This document shows positions 52,575 through 61,623 of a DNA stretch of 64,000 nt, in pieces. The notes beneath the pieces are model-generated. The model was given only the letters and a program-made list of their open reading frames with translations. It had not been told where the DNA came from and made no database searches. Positions within the stretch are counted from its first letter, which is position 1; every line of letters begins with the position of its first letter. This stretch comes from Oceanicola sp. (GTDB lineage: Bacteria > Pseudomonadota > Alphaproteobacteria > Rhodobacterales > Rhodobacteraceae). The stretch spans positions 2,378,150-2,442,149 of the forward strand of contig CP051231.1 in NCBI GenBank assembly GCA_017792405.1, in the 5' to 3' direction. Both the position numbers and the translations under genes were made by a program.

Positions 52575-54221
52575 CTAATGCGCGTCGCCGAAGAGCCCGG
52601 TCTGCACCGGGTAGTTGGCGGCGACCTGATACTCCGGGTCGTCCTCGCTCTTCTCCACGATCAGCCCGGTCTGGCTCAGGAGCTTTCGGCAATCCCGGCT
52701 GAGGTGCCGCAGGTGCAGCTCCTTGCCCTCTTCGAGGTACTTCTTCGCCATCCCTTCGATCGCCGAAAGCGCCGTCTGGTCAGCCACCCGGCTCTCGGCG
52801 AAATCGACGATCACCACCTTCGGGTCGTCCTTCGGGGTGAACAGCTCGGTGAACCCGTCCGCCGAGCCAAAGAACAGCGGCCCGACAACCTGATACACCT
52901 TCGCCCCTTCCGGCGTGGTGTAGCTCTTCGCGGTGATCCGCTTGGCGTTCTGCCACGCGTAATGCAGGGCCGACACGATCACGCCGACGACCACCGCCAC
53001 CGCAAGGTCTTCCAGCACCGTCACCACCGTCACGAGGATGGTGACGAAGCTGGCAAACTTGGTGCTCACCCGCATGATCCGGAAGGTGTTCCACGCAAAG
53101 GTGCCGATCACCACCATGAACATCACGCCCACCAGCGCGGCCAGCGGGATCTGCTCGATCAGCGGCGAGGCGAACAGGATGAACGACAGCAAGAACAGCG
53201 CCGCCGCAATCGCCGCCAGCCGGGTCCGTCCGCCGGATTTCACGTTGATCATCGACTGCCCGATCATCGCACAGCCGCCCATGCCGCCGAAAAAGCCGGT
53301 GACCGTGTTGGCCATGCCCTGCGCCACACATTCCTTGGAGGCGCCGCCGCGCTGGTCGGTCATCTGGTTGACGAGGTTCAGCGTCAGCAGGCTCTCAATC
53401 AGGCCGATGGCCGCGAGGATCAGCGCATAGGGGAAGATGATGTACAGCGTCTCGAGGTTCAGCGGCGCCAGCGGCGTGCCATAAAGCCCCTCGCCCTCGC
53501 CGAACGGCACATGGAACGGCGGCAATGTGCCCGCGATCGAGGCCATGTCGCCCACCCGCGGCACCGGGATGTTGAAGACGATAACGAGGATCGCCACGAT
53601 CCCGATGCCCGCCAGCGGCGCCGGGATCACGTTGGTCACCTTCGGCAGGCCCCAGATGATCAGCATGGTCAGCGCCACGAGGCCCAGCATCAGCATCAAC
53701 GGCCCGCCCGAGAGCCACTCGCCATCGCCGCCCGGCACCTTGAACTGCCCCAACTGCGCCAGAAAAATAACGATCGCCAGCCCGTTCACGAAGCCCAGCA
53801 TCACCGCATGGGGCACCAGCCGGATAAAGCGCCCAAGGTGGAAGATCCCTGCGGCGATCTGCAAGATCCCCATCAGGATCACCGTGGCGAAGAGATATTC
53901 GACCCCGTGCTCCACCACCAGCGCCACCATCACCACCGCCAGCGCGCCCGTCGCGCCCGAGATCATGCCGGGCCGTCCGCCGAAGACCGCGGTGATGAGG
54001 CCCACGATGAAGGCGGCATAAAGGCCAACCAGCGGGTGCACATGGGCCACAAAGGCAAAGGCCACCGCTTCGGGCACCAGCGCCAGCGCCACCGTGAGGC
54101 CCGAGAGCACCTCGGTCTTGACCCGCGCGGCCACCGGCTCGTCGCCCTGCCGGAAGTCTCCCATCAGCCCCTTTGCAAAGGCGAAATACGGGCTCTTGCC
54201 CGCGCGTGGCGTGTCACTCAT
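52575..54221 (-). CDS. SulP family anion transporter with STAS domain
   Basis: The 548-residue protein has about 10-12 membrane helices and a C-terminal STAS domain (residues about 430-520; VVIVDFAESRVADQTALSAIEGM). The SulP core shows SGLTVALALVPEAVAFAF near 41 and GGMGGCAMIGQSMINVKSGGRTRLAA near 310. SulP proteins carry sulfate, bicarbonate or dicarboxylates; the substrate here is not resolved. Marine bacteria often use them as Na+-dependent bicarbonate importers. It is separate from kynU and divergent from mtnP. Confidence 0.92.
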   Translation of the reverse strand: MSDTPRAGKSPYFAFAKGLMGDFRQGDEPVAARVKTEVLSGLTVALALVPEAVAFAFVAHVHPLVGLYAAFIVGLITAVFGGRPGMISGATGALAVVMVALVVEHGVEYLFATVILMGILQIAAGIFHLGRFIRLVPHAVMLGFVNGLAIVIFLAQLGQFKVPGGDGEWLSGGPLMLMLGLVALTMLIIWGLPKVTNVIPAPLAGIGIVAILVIVFNIPVPRVGDMASIAGTLPPFHVPFGEGEGLYGTPLAPLNLETLYIIFPYALILAAIGLIESLLTLNLVNQMTDQRGGASKECVAQGMANTVTGFFGGMGGCAMIGQSMINVKSGGRTRLAAIAAALFLLSFILFASPLIEQIPLAALVGVMFMVVIGTFAWNTFRIMRVSTKFASFVTILVTVVTVLEDLAVAVVVGVIVSALHYAWQNAKRITAKSYTTPEGAKVYQVVGPLFFGSADGFTELFTPKDDPKVVIVDFAESRVADQTALSAIEGMAKKYLEEGKELHLRHLSRDCRKLLSQTGLIVEKSEDDPEYQVAANYPVQTGLFGDAH

Positions 54222-54381
54222 GTTGTCTCTTCCGGCTGGCTCGGCGGTTCGCTGCGCTGCGGCTAGCATGTTTGCGCTAGCGGCAAAACCCCTGCACGGT
54301 GTCGCAGGGCCGGGTTAACCAAAATGCTTGCAGGGTTGCGCCGGATTGGGCTCCATCGGGGCATTCGCAAAGGGATACGGC

Positions 54382-55248
<867 letters not shown>

Positions 55249-55286
55249 GTCGCGGCTCGTCCCGATTACCCCGCGCGGCCCATCAC

Positions 55287-55721
55287 CTACTCCCGGTCCC
55301 CCCGCTGCCGCAGCCGCGTCTGCCGCAGGGTCTCCACCAGCATCGCCGCGAGCAGCGCAAACACCAGCAGCCCGTTCGCCGCTGCCAGCCCGCCCAGCAG
55401 CCGCCATTCCAGCGGCAGGAGTATGTCGCCGAACCCGAGCGTGGTGAAGGCCACCAGCGCGAAATACACCGAGGCCTCAAGCGTCACGAAGACCCCCAAG
55501 GCCCAGAGCGCCAGCGCCCATATCCAGACAGCTGCAGTCATCACAACCAGCGTCCAGAGCATCACCGCAACGACCGCCGCCACCAGCCGTGGCCCCTGCG
55601 GCGGGCGGATGACCCAGCCGTGGATGCGGGCCAGAAACGCCTCCAGCCCCCAGAGCGACAGCGCCGCCACCACCGTGGTCGCCGCCATGATCGCCGAGCC
55701 GAGCAGCAGCTGGATCAGCAC
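55287..55721 (-). CDS. two-helix ion channel protein (K+-channel type)
   Basis: This 144-residue protein has two or three transmembrane helices and a selectivity-filter-like TTLGFGD near residue 99, as in two-transmembrane potassium channels. A pore-helix region (EASVYFALVAFTTLGFGDI) precedes it. The GTG start at 55721 overlaps the upstream TRIC gene stop by seven bases, so the two channel genes are translated together. There is no RCK regulatory domain. Confidence 0.8.
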   Translation of the reverse strand: MLIQLLLGSAIMAATTVVAALSLWGLEAFLARIHGWVIRPPQGPRLVAAVVAVMLWTLVVMTAAVWIWALALWALGVFVTLEASVYFALVAFTTLGFGDILLPLEWRLLGGLAAANGLLVFALLAAMLVETLRQTRLRQRGDRE

Positions 55722-56371
55722 CCGTCGCCCCCTTCGATCTCCGAAACCTCCCGCCCCGGCCGCGCCCGGTAGCGCGGCAGCGACAGGCCCCACCAGAGGC
55801 CCGCCGCCCGCAAGCCCAGCGCCACCGCAAAGCCCGCCGCCAGCGCCAGCTCGCGGCCCAGCCCGGCCATGTCGGCCATCGCCAGCACCAAGGCCCCCGA
55901 AAAGGCCGCCGTCACGTAAATCTCCCGCCGCAGGATCACCGGCTCCTCGCCGCCCAGCAGGTCGCGCAGGATGCCGCCGAAGGAGGCTGTCGCCACCCCC
56001 ATCGCCACGGCAACCGAGGGGCCCGCCCCCGCATCCAGCGCCCGTTCCGCTCCGGTCACGGCAAAGAGCGCCAGCCCCACGGCGTCGAACCACAGCAGCA
56101 CGCGGTAGCGCGAAGCCGGGATGTGGGCCACGAAGAACACGAGCGCCCCCACGCCCGCGCAGACCAGCAGCACCTCCGGCCGCACCACCCAGAACACCGG
56201 CGCCAGCCCCAGCACGAGGTCACGAAGCGTGCCGCCCCCCACGCCGGTCACCACCGCGAGCAGCACAAAGCCCACCACGTCCATCTCCTTGCGCGAGGCC
56301 ACCAGCGCCCCCGTCACCGCAAAGACGCAAAGCCCGAACCAATCCAGAACCGCCGTCACCGTCTCGAACAT
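55715..56371 (-). CDS. TRIC family cation channel (UPF0126)
   Basis: The 218-residue protein has seven helices as two similar halves, with a GGGTLRDLVLG motif in the first half and FGGILRDLLGGEEPVIL in the second. This is the UPF0126/YadS-type prokaryotic TRIC family, which forms trimeric K+/Na+ channels. It ends in an overlap with the K+-channel-type gene. Joint coding suggests a shared role in cation balance or membrane potential. Confidence 0.88.
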   Translation of the reverse strand: MFETVTAVLDWFGLCVFAVTGALVASRKEMDVVGFVLLAVVTGVGGGTLRDLVLGLAPVFWVVRPEVLLVCAGVGALVFFVAHIPASRYRVLLWFDAVGLALFAVTGAERALDAGAGPSVAVAMGVATASFGGILRDLLGGEEPVILRREIYVTAAFSGALVLAMADMAGLGRELALAAGFAVALGLRAAGLWWGLSLPRYRARPGREVSEIEGGDGC

Positions 56372-56422
56372 GACCCGCCCTCCTGCCTCTACCTGACCCT
56401 GCGCACCCAATAGGCGCAACCC

Positions 56423-56445
56423 GTAGGGTGGGCAATCTGCCCACC
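56423..56445. repeat. palindromic GGTGGGCA element, copy 2
   Basis: This 23-bp element is identical to 28041-28063 and forms the same hairpin, GGTGGGCA-ATC-TGCCCACC. It lies in the 164-bp gap between the divergent TRIC and LysE genes, so in this place it is near two promoters, not between convergent stops. Confidence 0.7.
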
Positions 56446-56535
56446 CGCCCCGTCACCGCGCCCTGTCACGCCACACCCCGACCATTGACCCGCCCCGCCC
56501 CCCGTGGCTTCCTCCCCGCAAAAGGAGACACGCCC

Positions 56536-57156
56536 ATGCCCATCGACCTCTGGCTCGCCTTCGCCGCCGCCTCCACCGCGCTTCTGCTCATCCCAGGCCC
56601 CACCGTTCTGCTGGTGCTCTCCTATGCGCTGAGCCAGGGCCGCCGCACCGCGCTGGCCTGCGCCACCGGGGTCGCCGCAGGCGACCTCATTGCCATGAGT
56701 GCCTCCCTCGCGGGCCTCGGCGCCCTCGTCGCAGCCTCGGCCACGGCCTTCACGATCCTCAAGTGGGCCGGCGCAGTCTACCTTGCCTACCTCGGCCTCA
56801 AGCTCCTGCGCGCCCCGGCCGCCAGCCTCGACCGGCCAGAGGCAGAACAAGCCCGCCCCGCCACCATCTTCCGCCACGCTGCCACCGTCACCGCGCTGAA
56901 CCCCAAGTCGATCGCCTTCTTCATCGCCTTCGTCCCGCAGTTCGTCACCCCGTCGCAGCCGCTGCTCCCGCAATTCGCCATCCTTACCGCCACCTTCGTC
57001 ACCCTCGCGGCCCTCAACGCCTTGGCTTACGCGCTCGCCGCCGACCGGCTACGCGCCACCATCCGCCGCCCCGCCGTGCTGACATGGCTCACCCGCGCAG
57101 GCGGCGGCGCGCTCCTCGCCATGGCCGCCGCCACCGCCACCCTCCGGCGCGCGTGA
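56536..57156 (+). CDS. LysE family amino-acid exporter
   Basis: The 206-residue protein has six hydrophobic helices with the LysE/RhtB signature: IPGPTVLLVLSYALSQGRRTALACATGVAAGD at about residues 19-50 and TALNPKSIAFFIAFVPQFV near 119. Members export lysine, homoserine, threonine or other small molecules. AAGGAG at 56521-56526 precedes the ATG. Its stop overlaps the next gene's GTG start (GTGA), so the pair is translationally coupled. Confidence 0.9.
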   Translation: MPIDLWLAFAAASTALLLIPGPTVLLVLSYALSQGRRTALACATGVAAGDLIAMSASLAGLGALVAASATAFTILKWAGAVYLAYLGLKLLRAPAASLDRPEAEQARPATIFRHAATVTALNPKSIAFFIAFVPQFVTPSQPLLPQFAILTATFVTLAALNALAYALAADRLRATIRRPAVLTWLTRAGGGALLAMAAATATLRRA

Positions 57157-58427
57157 CCGACGGCAAGCACATCCTTCTCCTCGGCGCCGATGGCTTCATC
57201 GGCCGCCACGTCGCCTATGCCGCCCGCGCGGCGGGCCACCGCGTCACCTGCATCGCCCGCCGCACCTCGGCCCTGAAGGCCCTCGGCTTCGACACCTTTC
57301 AAGCCGAACTGACCGCCGAGAAATGGCACAGCGCCTCCTCGTGGAAAGACCTCGCCCGTACCGCCCACGGCGTGATCAACTGCGCGGGCCTGCTCACCGG
57401 CTCCCCCGCCGCCTTCGCTGCCGTCCACGAGCACGCCCCCGCCGCGCTCTATGATGCCCTGCCTCACGGCAGCTTCCTCACCCTGCTCTCCGCCACCGGG
57501 ATCGAGGCTGAGACCCCCTTCGCCGAGGCCCGCCGCACCGGTGAACTCACCGCCAAGCTCGCCTCCGAAAACGGGCGCCACCGCCTCACCATCCTCCGCG
57601 CAGGCCTCGTGCTCGGCGACGGCGCCTACGGCGGCTCCGCCGTGCTCCGCGCCCTCGCCGCCTTCCCCTTCCTGATGCCCGTGCTCGGGCGCGGCAAACA
57701 CCGGTTCAACCCCTGCCACGCCGAGGATCTCGCCCAGCGCCTCCTCGCCGCCACCGAAGAGGATAACGGCCCCCAGCCCATCCCCACCGGCGGGGCCGAC
57801 ACGCTGACCCTCAAGGAACTCACCGCCGCCACCCGCGCCCACCTCGGCCTCCGCCCCGTCCCGGCGCTCCCCGTCCCGATGCCCCTCGCCCGCCTCCTCG
57901 GGCGGCTGGGCGACGCCATGCGCGCAGGCCCCTTCTCCACCACCGCGCTGGCCCAACTCGAGCACGGCGTCCTCGCGCCCACCTCCACGCCCCTCCCCGG
58001 CGCCTCCGCCTTCATCGCCCGCAGGCCGCCCACCCCGGCAGACCTCTGGCACGCCCGCCTCTACCTGCTCCGCCCGGCCCTGCGCCTCACCCTCTGCCTG
58101 CTCTGGCTGGCCTCCGGCCTCCTCGGCCTCTTCGCCCCGCCCGCCAGCTACCTGCCCGACCTCGCCGCCACCGGCCTGCCGCCCGAGACCCTCACCAATG
58201 CCGCCCGCGCCTTCGGCCTGCTCGACCTCGCCCTCGCCGTCGCCCTCTTCCGCAACTGGCGCCCGCGCCTGACCTTCTGGGCGCAGGCCCTGCTCATCAC
58301 CGGCTACACCGCAGGCCTCACCGTGATCGCTCCCCACCTCTGGCTCGATCCCTACGGCGCCCTGCTGAAGAACCTGCCCATCCTCGCCCTCCTGTTCACC
58401 ACCCGCGCCCTCGATACCGAGCGTTAA
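57153..58427 (+). CDS. SDR/NAD-dependent epimerase fused to a membrane domain (DoxX-like)
   Basis: The 424-residue protein combines two domains. Residues 1-280 are a Rossmann-fold extended SDR (LLLGADGFIGRHVAYAARAAGHRV; later RLTILRAGLVLGDG and FNPCHAEDL). From about 290 to 424 are four hydrophobic helices (LRLTLCLLWLASGLLGLF; ALLITGYTAGLTVIA) resembling DoxX-type proteins. Such fusions occur in several bacteria but their substrate is unclear. A typical YxxxK catalytic pair is not evident, so activity is uncertain. The start GTG overlaps the LysE stop. Confidence 0.8.
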   Translation: MTDGKHILLLGADGFIGRHVAYAARAAGHRVTCIARRTSALKALGFDTFQAELTAEKWHSASSWKDLARTAHGVINCAGLLTGSPAAFAAVHEHAPAALYDALPHGSFLTLLSATGIEAETPFAEARRTGELTAKLASENGRHRLTILRAGLVLGDGAYGGSAVLRALAAFPFLMPVLGRGKHRFNPCHAEDLAQRLLAATEEDNGPQPIPTGGADTLTLKELTAATRAHLGLRPVPALPVPMPLARLLGRLGDAMRAGPFSTTALAQLEHGVLAPTSTPLPGASAFIARRPPTPADLWHARLYLLRPALRLTLCLLWLASGLLGLFAPPASYLPDLAATGLPPETLTNAARAFGLLDLALAVALFRNWRPRLTFWAQALLITGYTAGLTVIAPHLWLDPYGALLKNLPILALLFTTRALDTER

Positions 58428-58460
58428 CCCCGCATCAAAGTTAATCCCCCCGCTCGCCCT

Positions 58461-58482
58461 TCATCTTGGCTCGAATATCTCC
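58461..58482 (+). repeat. AT-core repeat, copy 4 (divergent)
   Basis: TCATCTTGGCTCGAATATCTCC followed by G-run and C-run hairpin bases (GGGGG to CCCCCC, 58483-58508) resembles copies 1-3. It lies 54 bp upstream of the DUF2269 gene start. The core is more diverged than in the others. Confidence 0.4.
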
Positions 58483-58535
58483 AGGGGGTGCGGCGGGCAG
58501 GCCCCCCGCTCCGACGCCACCAAAGGCACCACCGC

Positions 58536-59009
58536 ATGGACCTCTACGAAACCCTCAAATGGCTCCACATCCTCTCCTCCACGGTGCTCTTCGGCACCGG
58601 GATCGGGACCGCCTTCCAGATGGTCATGGCCATGCGCACGCAGAATCCCCAAACCGTGGCCCACACGGCAAACCACGTCGTCCTCGCCGACTGGCTCTTC
58701 ACCACTCCGGCAGGCATCGTCCAGCCGCTCACCGGCCTCGGCCTGATCCACGCCGCTGGATACAGCCTCACCGAGCCCTGGCTGCTCGTCACCTACGCCC
58801 TCTACCTGCTGGCCTTCGTCTGTTGGGCGCCCGTGGTTCACCTGCAAATCGGCATCCGCAACGCCGCCCGCACCGCCGCCGCCACGGGCCAGCCCCTGCC
58901 CGCCTCCGCCCTCCGCGCCTACCGCATCTGGTTCGCCCTCGGCTGGCCCGCCTTCGCCGCGCTCACCGCCGTCTTCTGGCTCATGGTCTCCAAGCCGCAG
59001 CTCTGGTGA
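58536..59009 (+). CDS. DUF2269 family membrane protein
   Basis: The 157-residue protein has four hydrophobic helices. It starts DLYETLKWLHILSSTVLFGTGIGTAF, the DUF2269 hallmark with conserved His11, and ends with WPAFAALTAVFWLMVSKPQLW. The family is small, integral in the inner membrane and of unknown function; the conserved His may bind heme or metal. It is followed 59 bases later by the exported protein gene. Confidence 0.88.
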   Translation: MDLYETLKWLHILSSTVLFGTGIGTAFQMVMAMRTQNPQTVAHTANHVVLADWLFTTPAGIVQPLTGLGLIHAAGYSLTEPWLLVTYALYLLAFVCWAPVVHLQIGIRNAARTAAATGQPLPASALRAYRIWFALGWPAFAALTAVFWLMVSKPQLW

Positions 59010-59068
59010 CCCCTTCTCATCCGCGGCCCCGCCCGCTACCAATGAGCCGACCGACACGGGAGACAACC

Positions 59069-59431
59069 ATGAACCGCACCTTCCTCGCCGCCGCCCTCTG
59101 CATGGCCACCACCGCGCCCGCGCTCTCCGAGGCCTACATGATGGGCACCGGACGCTGGACCTGCGAGCGCGCCCGCGCCGCCTTCGTCACCCAGAACGTG
59201 ACCGATCAGGCCCAGGTCGCCGGCTGGATCCTCGGCTACTGGTCCCACGCCTCCATCGACAAGCCCACCGCCTTCCTCGACAAGATGCAGGAAGTGGGCG
59301 GCACCAAGATCGTCGAGATCACCCTTGCCGAATGCCAGAAGAACCCCAACGCCATGCTCTTTCAGGTGACCGAGGCGATCCTCCAGAACTCGCTGAGCGA
59401 GCAGGACGAGAGCGGCGCGGCCTCCGAGTAA
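59069..59431 (+). CDS. exported hypothetical protein, HdeA-like in size
   Basis: This 120-residue protein has a signal peptide (MNRTFLAAALCMATTAPALS). The mature part is helical: TGRWTCERARAAFVTQNV, then GWILGYWSHASIDKP and ECQKNPNAMLFQVTEAIL. Two cysteines at about 32 and 91 could pair, as in HdeA-type acid chaperones, but the family is not certain. It lies 15 bases upstream of apt. Confidence 0.6.
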   Translation: MNRTFLAAALCMATTAPALSEAYMMGTGRWTCERARAAFVTQNVTDQAQVAGWILGYWSHASIDKPTAFLDKMQEVGGTKIVEITLAECQKNPNAMLFQVTEAILQNSLSEQDESGAASE

Positions 59432-59446
59432 ACGGCCCTGAAACCG

Positions 59447-59977
59447 ATGAAATCCGTCGCCGACTACATCCGCACCATCGCCGATTTCCCCCATGAGGGG
59501 ATCATGTTCCGCGATGTCACCACGCTCTTTGCCGACCCGCGCGGCATGCGGCTCTGCATCGACCAGATGCTTCACCCCTACGCCGGTGCGCCGATCGACA
59601 AGGTCGTGGGCCTCGAGGCCCGCGGCTTCATCCTCGGCGGCGCCATCGCCCACCAGCTCGGCACCGGCTTCGTGCCGATCCGCAAGAAGGGCAAGCTCCC
59701 CGGCACGGTGATTTCCGAGTCCTACACGCTGGAATACGGCGAGGCGGTGATGGAGGTGCATGACGACGCCATCGCAGCGGGCGAGCGCATCCTGCTGGTC
59801 GATGACCTTCTCGCCACCGGCGGCACGGCAGAGGCCGGAATCAAGCTGGTCGAACGCCTCGGCGGCGTCATCACTGGCTGCGCCTTCATCGTCGACCTCC
59901 CCGACCTCGGCGGCCGCAAACGCCTCGAAGGCCTCGGCATGGAGGTCCGCGCCCTCACCGCCTACGAGGGCCATTGA
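59447..59977 (+). CDS. apt: adenine phosphoribosyltransferase
   Basis: The 176-residue enzyme has the PRPP site [17 protein letters not shown] at about residues 117-133, the hood region [21 protein letters not shown] near 9 and [17 protein letters not shown] near 56. It converts adenine and PRPP to AMP. It follows the small exported protein gene closely. mtnP, which releases adenine, lies 4.2 kb upstream on the same strand. Confidence 0.95.
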   Translation: MKSVADYIRTIADFPHEGIMFRDVTTLFADPRGMRLCIDQMLHPYAGAPIDKVVGLEARGFILGGAIAHQLGTGFVPIRKKGKLPGTVISESYTLEYGEAVMEVHDDAIAAGERILLVDDLLATGGTAEAGIKLVERLGGVITGCAFIVDLPDLGGRKRLEGLGMEVRALTAYEGH

Positions 59978-60043
59978 CCACGTAGGTCCGGACTTGTCCC
60001 GGCTCCCCATCCGCCTCACGCAAGCCGGTCAGCGTCGTCCCGT

Positions 60044-60183
60044 GGGGTGGCGCTCACAACGGCCGTGCGTGCCACTTTATCCCCCGGCAGTCATCTTCCC
60101 CCTGAGGTCTTCCCCAACCTCACCAAAGCGCCGCCCCGTGCGGCGGGACGGCGCTGCCCGGCGCCTTACGGCGCGCACCGGGC
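60044..60183. repeat. dispersed structured intergenic repeat, copy B
   Basis: This copy matches 11022-11162. It keeps CGTGCCACTTTATCCC and the 61-base two-hairpin core (57 identities). The middle 39 bases differ but have the same length. It lies between apt and the end of the minus-strand Hsp70-like gene. Confidence 0.75.
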
Positions 60184-60217
60184 AAGGCACTTTCCAAAAA
60201 CCGGCCTTCCCGCCAAC

Positions 60218-61441
60218 CTACCCCGCCGCAATCGCCAACCCGTCCACCACCGCCGTAAACGCCTCCGACCGCAGCACCTCCGCGCCTCCACAAACCCCGC
60301 GCATCTCCGCCTCGACAAACCCCATCAGGCTCGACCCGCCAACAAGCACCACCCGGCGCACATTGCCCGGCGCCACCTCGGCCTGCGCCAACACCTCACG
60401 CGCCGCCGCCCCCAGAGCCGCCCGCGCCTCGCTCAGCACCTCGCCCATCCGCGCCGCGCTCAGCTCCGCCGCCAGCCCCGGCGCGACCATCCCCATGCCG
60501 ATCCGCCCCTCGCCCGCGTCATTCGCCGCGATCTTCCCGCGCTCCACCGCGAAGGCCAGCTCATGGCCCAACTCGTCCTCCAGCACCCGCGCCAGCCGCC
60601 CCAGCCGCTCCGGCTCCACCGCCAGCTTCACCATGCCCGCCACCTCGCGCCGCACGTCCGGCGCGTAGAGAAACGGGATCTTCGCCCATGTCGCCAAGTC
60701 CACGAACACCGCGCGCGGCACCGGTAGCAGCCCCGGCCCGAACTCCCTGCGCAACTCGCTGCCCATCCCCAGCAGCGGCATCACCTCGGCGACCGAGACC
60801 ACTCGGTCAAAATCCGTGCCGCCCAGCCGGATGCCGTGGCTCGCCACGATCTCCACCTCCGCGCCGGAGCGGAACACCGTGAAGTCGCTGGTGCCGCCGC
60901 CGATATCCACGATCAGCCCCACGCCGCCGGCCTGCCCCATGCTCTGACACGCCCGCGCCGCCGCCTCCGGCTCGGGCATGAACTCGACCTCCTCGAACCC
61001 CGCCGCCAGGTAACAGCCGCGCAGGTCCGCCTCGGCCTGCGCGTCCTTCTCCGCATCCTCGTGAAACCGCACAGGCCGCCCCGAGAGCGCCCGGGTGAAC
61101 CGCGCTCGGGTAAATTCTTCCGACCGCTCCCGCACCTGTACCAAAAAGGCCGTGACCACATCGGCCAGCGTCCGCCGCTTGCCCTCGATCAGCCGCTTCT
61201 CGTGGAAGAGCGGCACCCCGAGCACGCTTTTCAGCGCCCGCATGTAGCGCCCTTCCTCGCCGCCGATCAGCGCCGCCCCCGCCGCGCTGCCGATCCGCAT
61301 CGCGCCGCCCCCTTCGGGGAAGAACACCGCCGTCGGCAGCGTCTCCGCGCCCTGCTCCACCGGCAGCCGCCGGACCGCGCCGCCGGCAAAGACTGCCGCC
61401 GCCGAGTTCGATGTGCCAAAGTCGATTGCCAGCCTGTCCAT
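60218..61441 (-). CDS. Hsp70-like ATPase (YegD type)
   Basis: The 407-residue protein starts MDRLAIDFGTSNSAAAVF, an Hsp70-type ATP motif, with LIVDIGGGTSDFTVFRSG near 195 and VVLVGGSSLMGFVEAEM near 375. It has the ATPase fold only and lacks the substrate-binding beta-sandwich and lid of DnaK, as in YegD. The function is unknown. It is monocistronic; the 11-bp TGCAT repeats lie 107-139 bp upstream of its start. Confidence 0.87.
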   Translation of the reverse strand: MDRLAIDFGTSNSAAAVFAGGAVRRLPVEQGAETLPTAVFFPEGGGAMRIGSAAGAALIGGEEGRYMRALKSVLGVPLFHEKRLIEGKRRTLADVVTAFLVQVRERSEEFTRARFTRALSGRPVRFHEDAEKDAQAEADLRGCYLAAGFEEVEFMPEPEAAARACQSMGQAGGVGLIVDIGGGTSDFTVFRSGAEVEIVASHGIRLGGTDFDRVVSVAEVMPLLGMGSELRREFGPGLLPVPRAVFVDLATWAKIPFLYAPDVRREVAGMVKLAVEPERLGRLARVLEDELGHELAFAVERGKIAANDAGEGRIGMGMVAPGLAAELSAARMGEVLSEARAALGAAAREVLAQAEVAPGNVRRVVLVGGSSLMGFVEAEMRGVCGGAEVLRSEAFTAVVDGLAIAAG

Positions 61442-61547
61442 CGCCCGTGCTCCCGCCAGAAAGGCGCCGCAGCTACCCCAAGCCCCGCGGGCTGGCAAGC
61501 CCCCGCGCACGAGCGGTTAACCCCTGCGAGCTATTCATTTCTGAATA

Positions 61548-61580
61548 TGCATGGGATGTGCATCAGTTGTGCATCGAATG
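61548..61580. repeat. three tandem 11-bp TGCAT-type repeats, copy 2
   Basis: TGCATGGGATG, TGCATCAGTTG and TGCATCGAATG stand head to tail, followed by TGTATTG as a half unit. The first unit is identical to the first unit at 12595. The array lies 107 bp upstream of the Hsp70-like start (61441) and 44 bp from the end of the FAD oxidoreductase gene. The intergenic stretch 61442-61623 holds nothing else supported. Confidence 0.6.
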
Positions 61581-61623
61581 TGTATTGAGGAAATTCGTAG
61601 TTAACAGGGTGCGACCCAGTCAC

